Assembly: GCA_002713215.1 (NCBI GenBank) | Contig: PAVO01000042.1 | Location: forward strand, 62,001 to 126,000 | Direction: 5' to 3' | Length of the DNA: 64,000 bases | DNA from: Crocinitomicaceae bacterium | GTDB lineage: Bacteria; Bacteroidota; Bacteroidia; Flavobacteriales_G; Salibacteraceae | Part shown: piece after piece, positions 63,356 through 64,000 of the stretch | Layout: every line of letters starts with the position of its first letter | How positions within the stretch are numbered: position 1 is the stretch's first letter | Notes under the pieces: model-generated | Told to the model about the DNA's origin: nothing | What the model saw: the letters and a program-made list of their open reading frames with translations, nothing else | The model's database searches: none | Made by a program: the position numbers and the translations under genes

Positions 63356-64000
63356 TTAATAAATCTCCTTTACTTTTTCAATAATTTCATTGGTTGTAAA
63401 CGGCAGGCCTTTTATCTTACACAAACGAATAGAAGGGATTAAGTATTTATTTCGGATTAAAATATCCAGCTGTCCATCGTTAATCTCCGGTATGAGAACC
63501 TTATCATAATTGTTAAGTATTTCTCCGAGATTTTTTGGAAATGGATTGAGGTAACGCAGCTGAGCATGGCTAACTTCATAACCTTCTTCTAATAGGATCT
63601 TCGTCGCCGATTTAATGGCTCCATAGGGCGACCCCCAGCCCAATACCAATACTTTTCCTGTTGACTGTCCCTGGTCAATTTCCTGGAGAGGAATGTCATT
63701 CGCTATTCTATCAATTTTAGCCGCCCGGGTTTTTACCATGTGCTGGTGATTATCGGGGTCGTAGGATATGTTTCCGGTTAAGTCCTCCTTTTCAATTCCG
63801 CCAACCCGATGTTCTAATCCGGGCATTCCGGGAACAGCCCATTCGCGAACCAGGTTTTCATCCCTCTTATAAGGCATATACGGTTCTTCCTCGTAATCTT
63901 TTGGGTTAGGGAATTTGGGTTTAAACGGTTTCAGTTCAGAAGATTTTGGAAACGCCCAGGGTTCAGCTCCATTGGCAATGTAACCATCACTCAACAACAT
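63356..64000 (-). CDS. korA: 2-oxoglutarate:ferredoxin oxidoreductase, alpha subunit (5' end outside window)
   Basis: The C-terminal 214 residues of the alpha subunit are present; the frame is open to the window edge, so the terminal M is internal. Visible features are P-G-M-P-G-L-E-H-R-V-G-G-I-E-K-E and V-L-G-W-G-S-P-Y-G-A-I, both typical of the pyrimidine-binding and C-terminal domains of the fused gamma-alpha subunit, and Y-L-N-P-F-P-K-N-L near residue 150. It is paired with korB downstream. Confidence 0.9.
   Translation of the reverse strand: MLLSDGYIANGAEPWAFPKSSELKPFKPKFPNPKDYEEEPYMPYKRDENLVREWAVPGMPGLEHRVGGIEKEDLTGNISYDPDNHQHMVKTRAAKIDRIANDIPLQEIDQGQSTGKVLVLGWGSPYGAIKSATKILLEEGYEVSHAQLRYLNPFPKNLGEILNNYDKVLIPEINDGQLDILIRNKYLIPSIRLCKIKGLPFTTNEIIEKVKEIY

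Noticed and set aside
1-64000. tRNA or rRNA genes and insertion sequences
   Set aside because: None was recognised on either strand; no transposase-like frame or terminal inverted repeats with target duplications were seen.

Overview
The window looks like chromosomal DNA of a Bacteroidota bacterium, probably of the Flavobacteriales (inference). The evidence is five proteins ending in a type A sorting domain of the type IX secretion system (T9SS), -7 boxes close to TAnnTTTG, a near absence of Shine-Dalgarno sequences, moderate-to-low G+C, a Bacteroidetes-type dipeptidyl peptidase III, and korAB. No T9SS machinery gene is present here.

Region 1 (1-41673, + strand) is filled almost entirely by five paralogous secreted proteins, interrupted once by a lipoprotein dipeptidyl peptidase III (4661-6700). 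All five share the same C-terminal half: a string of Ig-like repeats of about 75 residues with two cysteines each (4, 5, 10, 3 and 6 copies in gene order), one constant domain, and a T9SS sorting domain. The last three genes are giants (about 3503, 5168 and 2755 aa). Their N-terminal portions are built from 3, 8 and 4 copies of a module of about 535 residues: a right-handed beta-helix, a closing block with a D-I-D-G / G-A-D-E-F signature, and a CARDB-like domain leading into the next helix. A GyrI-like gene follows the last giant after 8 bases.

Region 2 (42309-50158) holds a lone PAP2 phosphatase-like membrane protein on the minus strand. Divergent from it is a compact three-gene operon: a fatty acyl-AMP ligase / acyl carrier / thioester reductase fusion, a cytochrome P450 and a membrane fatty acid desaturase. 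Together these look like a small dedicated pathway for an unsaturated, oxidised fatty aldehyde or alcohol. A DUF808 membrane protein ends the region.

Region 3 (50192-64000) is mostly minus strand. It contains a small-molecule kinase-like protein, RNase P RNA (rnpB) whose variable stems carry sequences resembling dispersed palindromes, and an extended-SDR epimerase/dehydratase. Next comes an apparent operon of a small T9SS protein and two fibre-like secreted proteins, one with a tandem array of about 250-294 bp units. The region continues with yebC (+), a hypothetical lipoprotein, a DUF3817 protein, a TonB/TPR protein, and korB with the 3' part of korA.

The two most unusual parts are the giant modular surface proteins, including a cysteine that tracks domain context, and the acyl-ligase/P450/desaturase operon.
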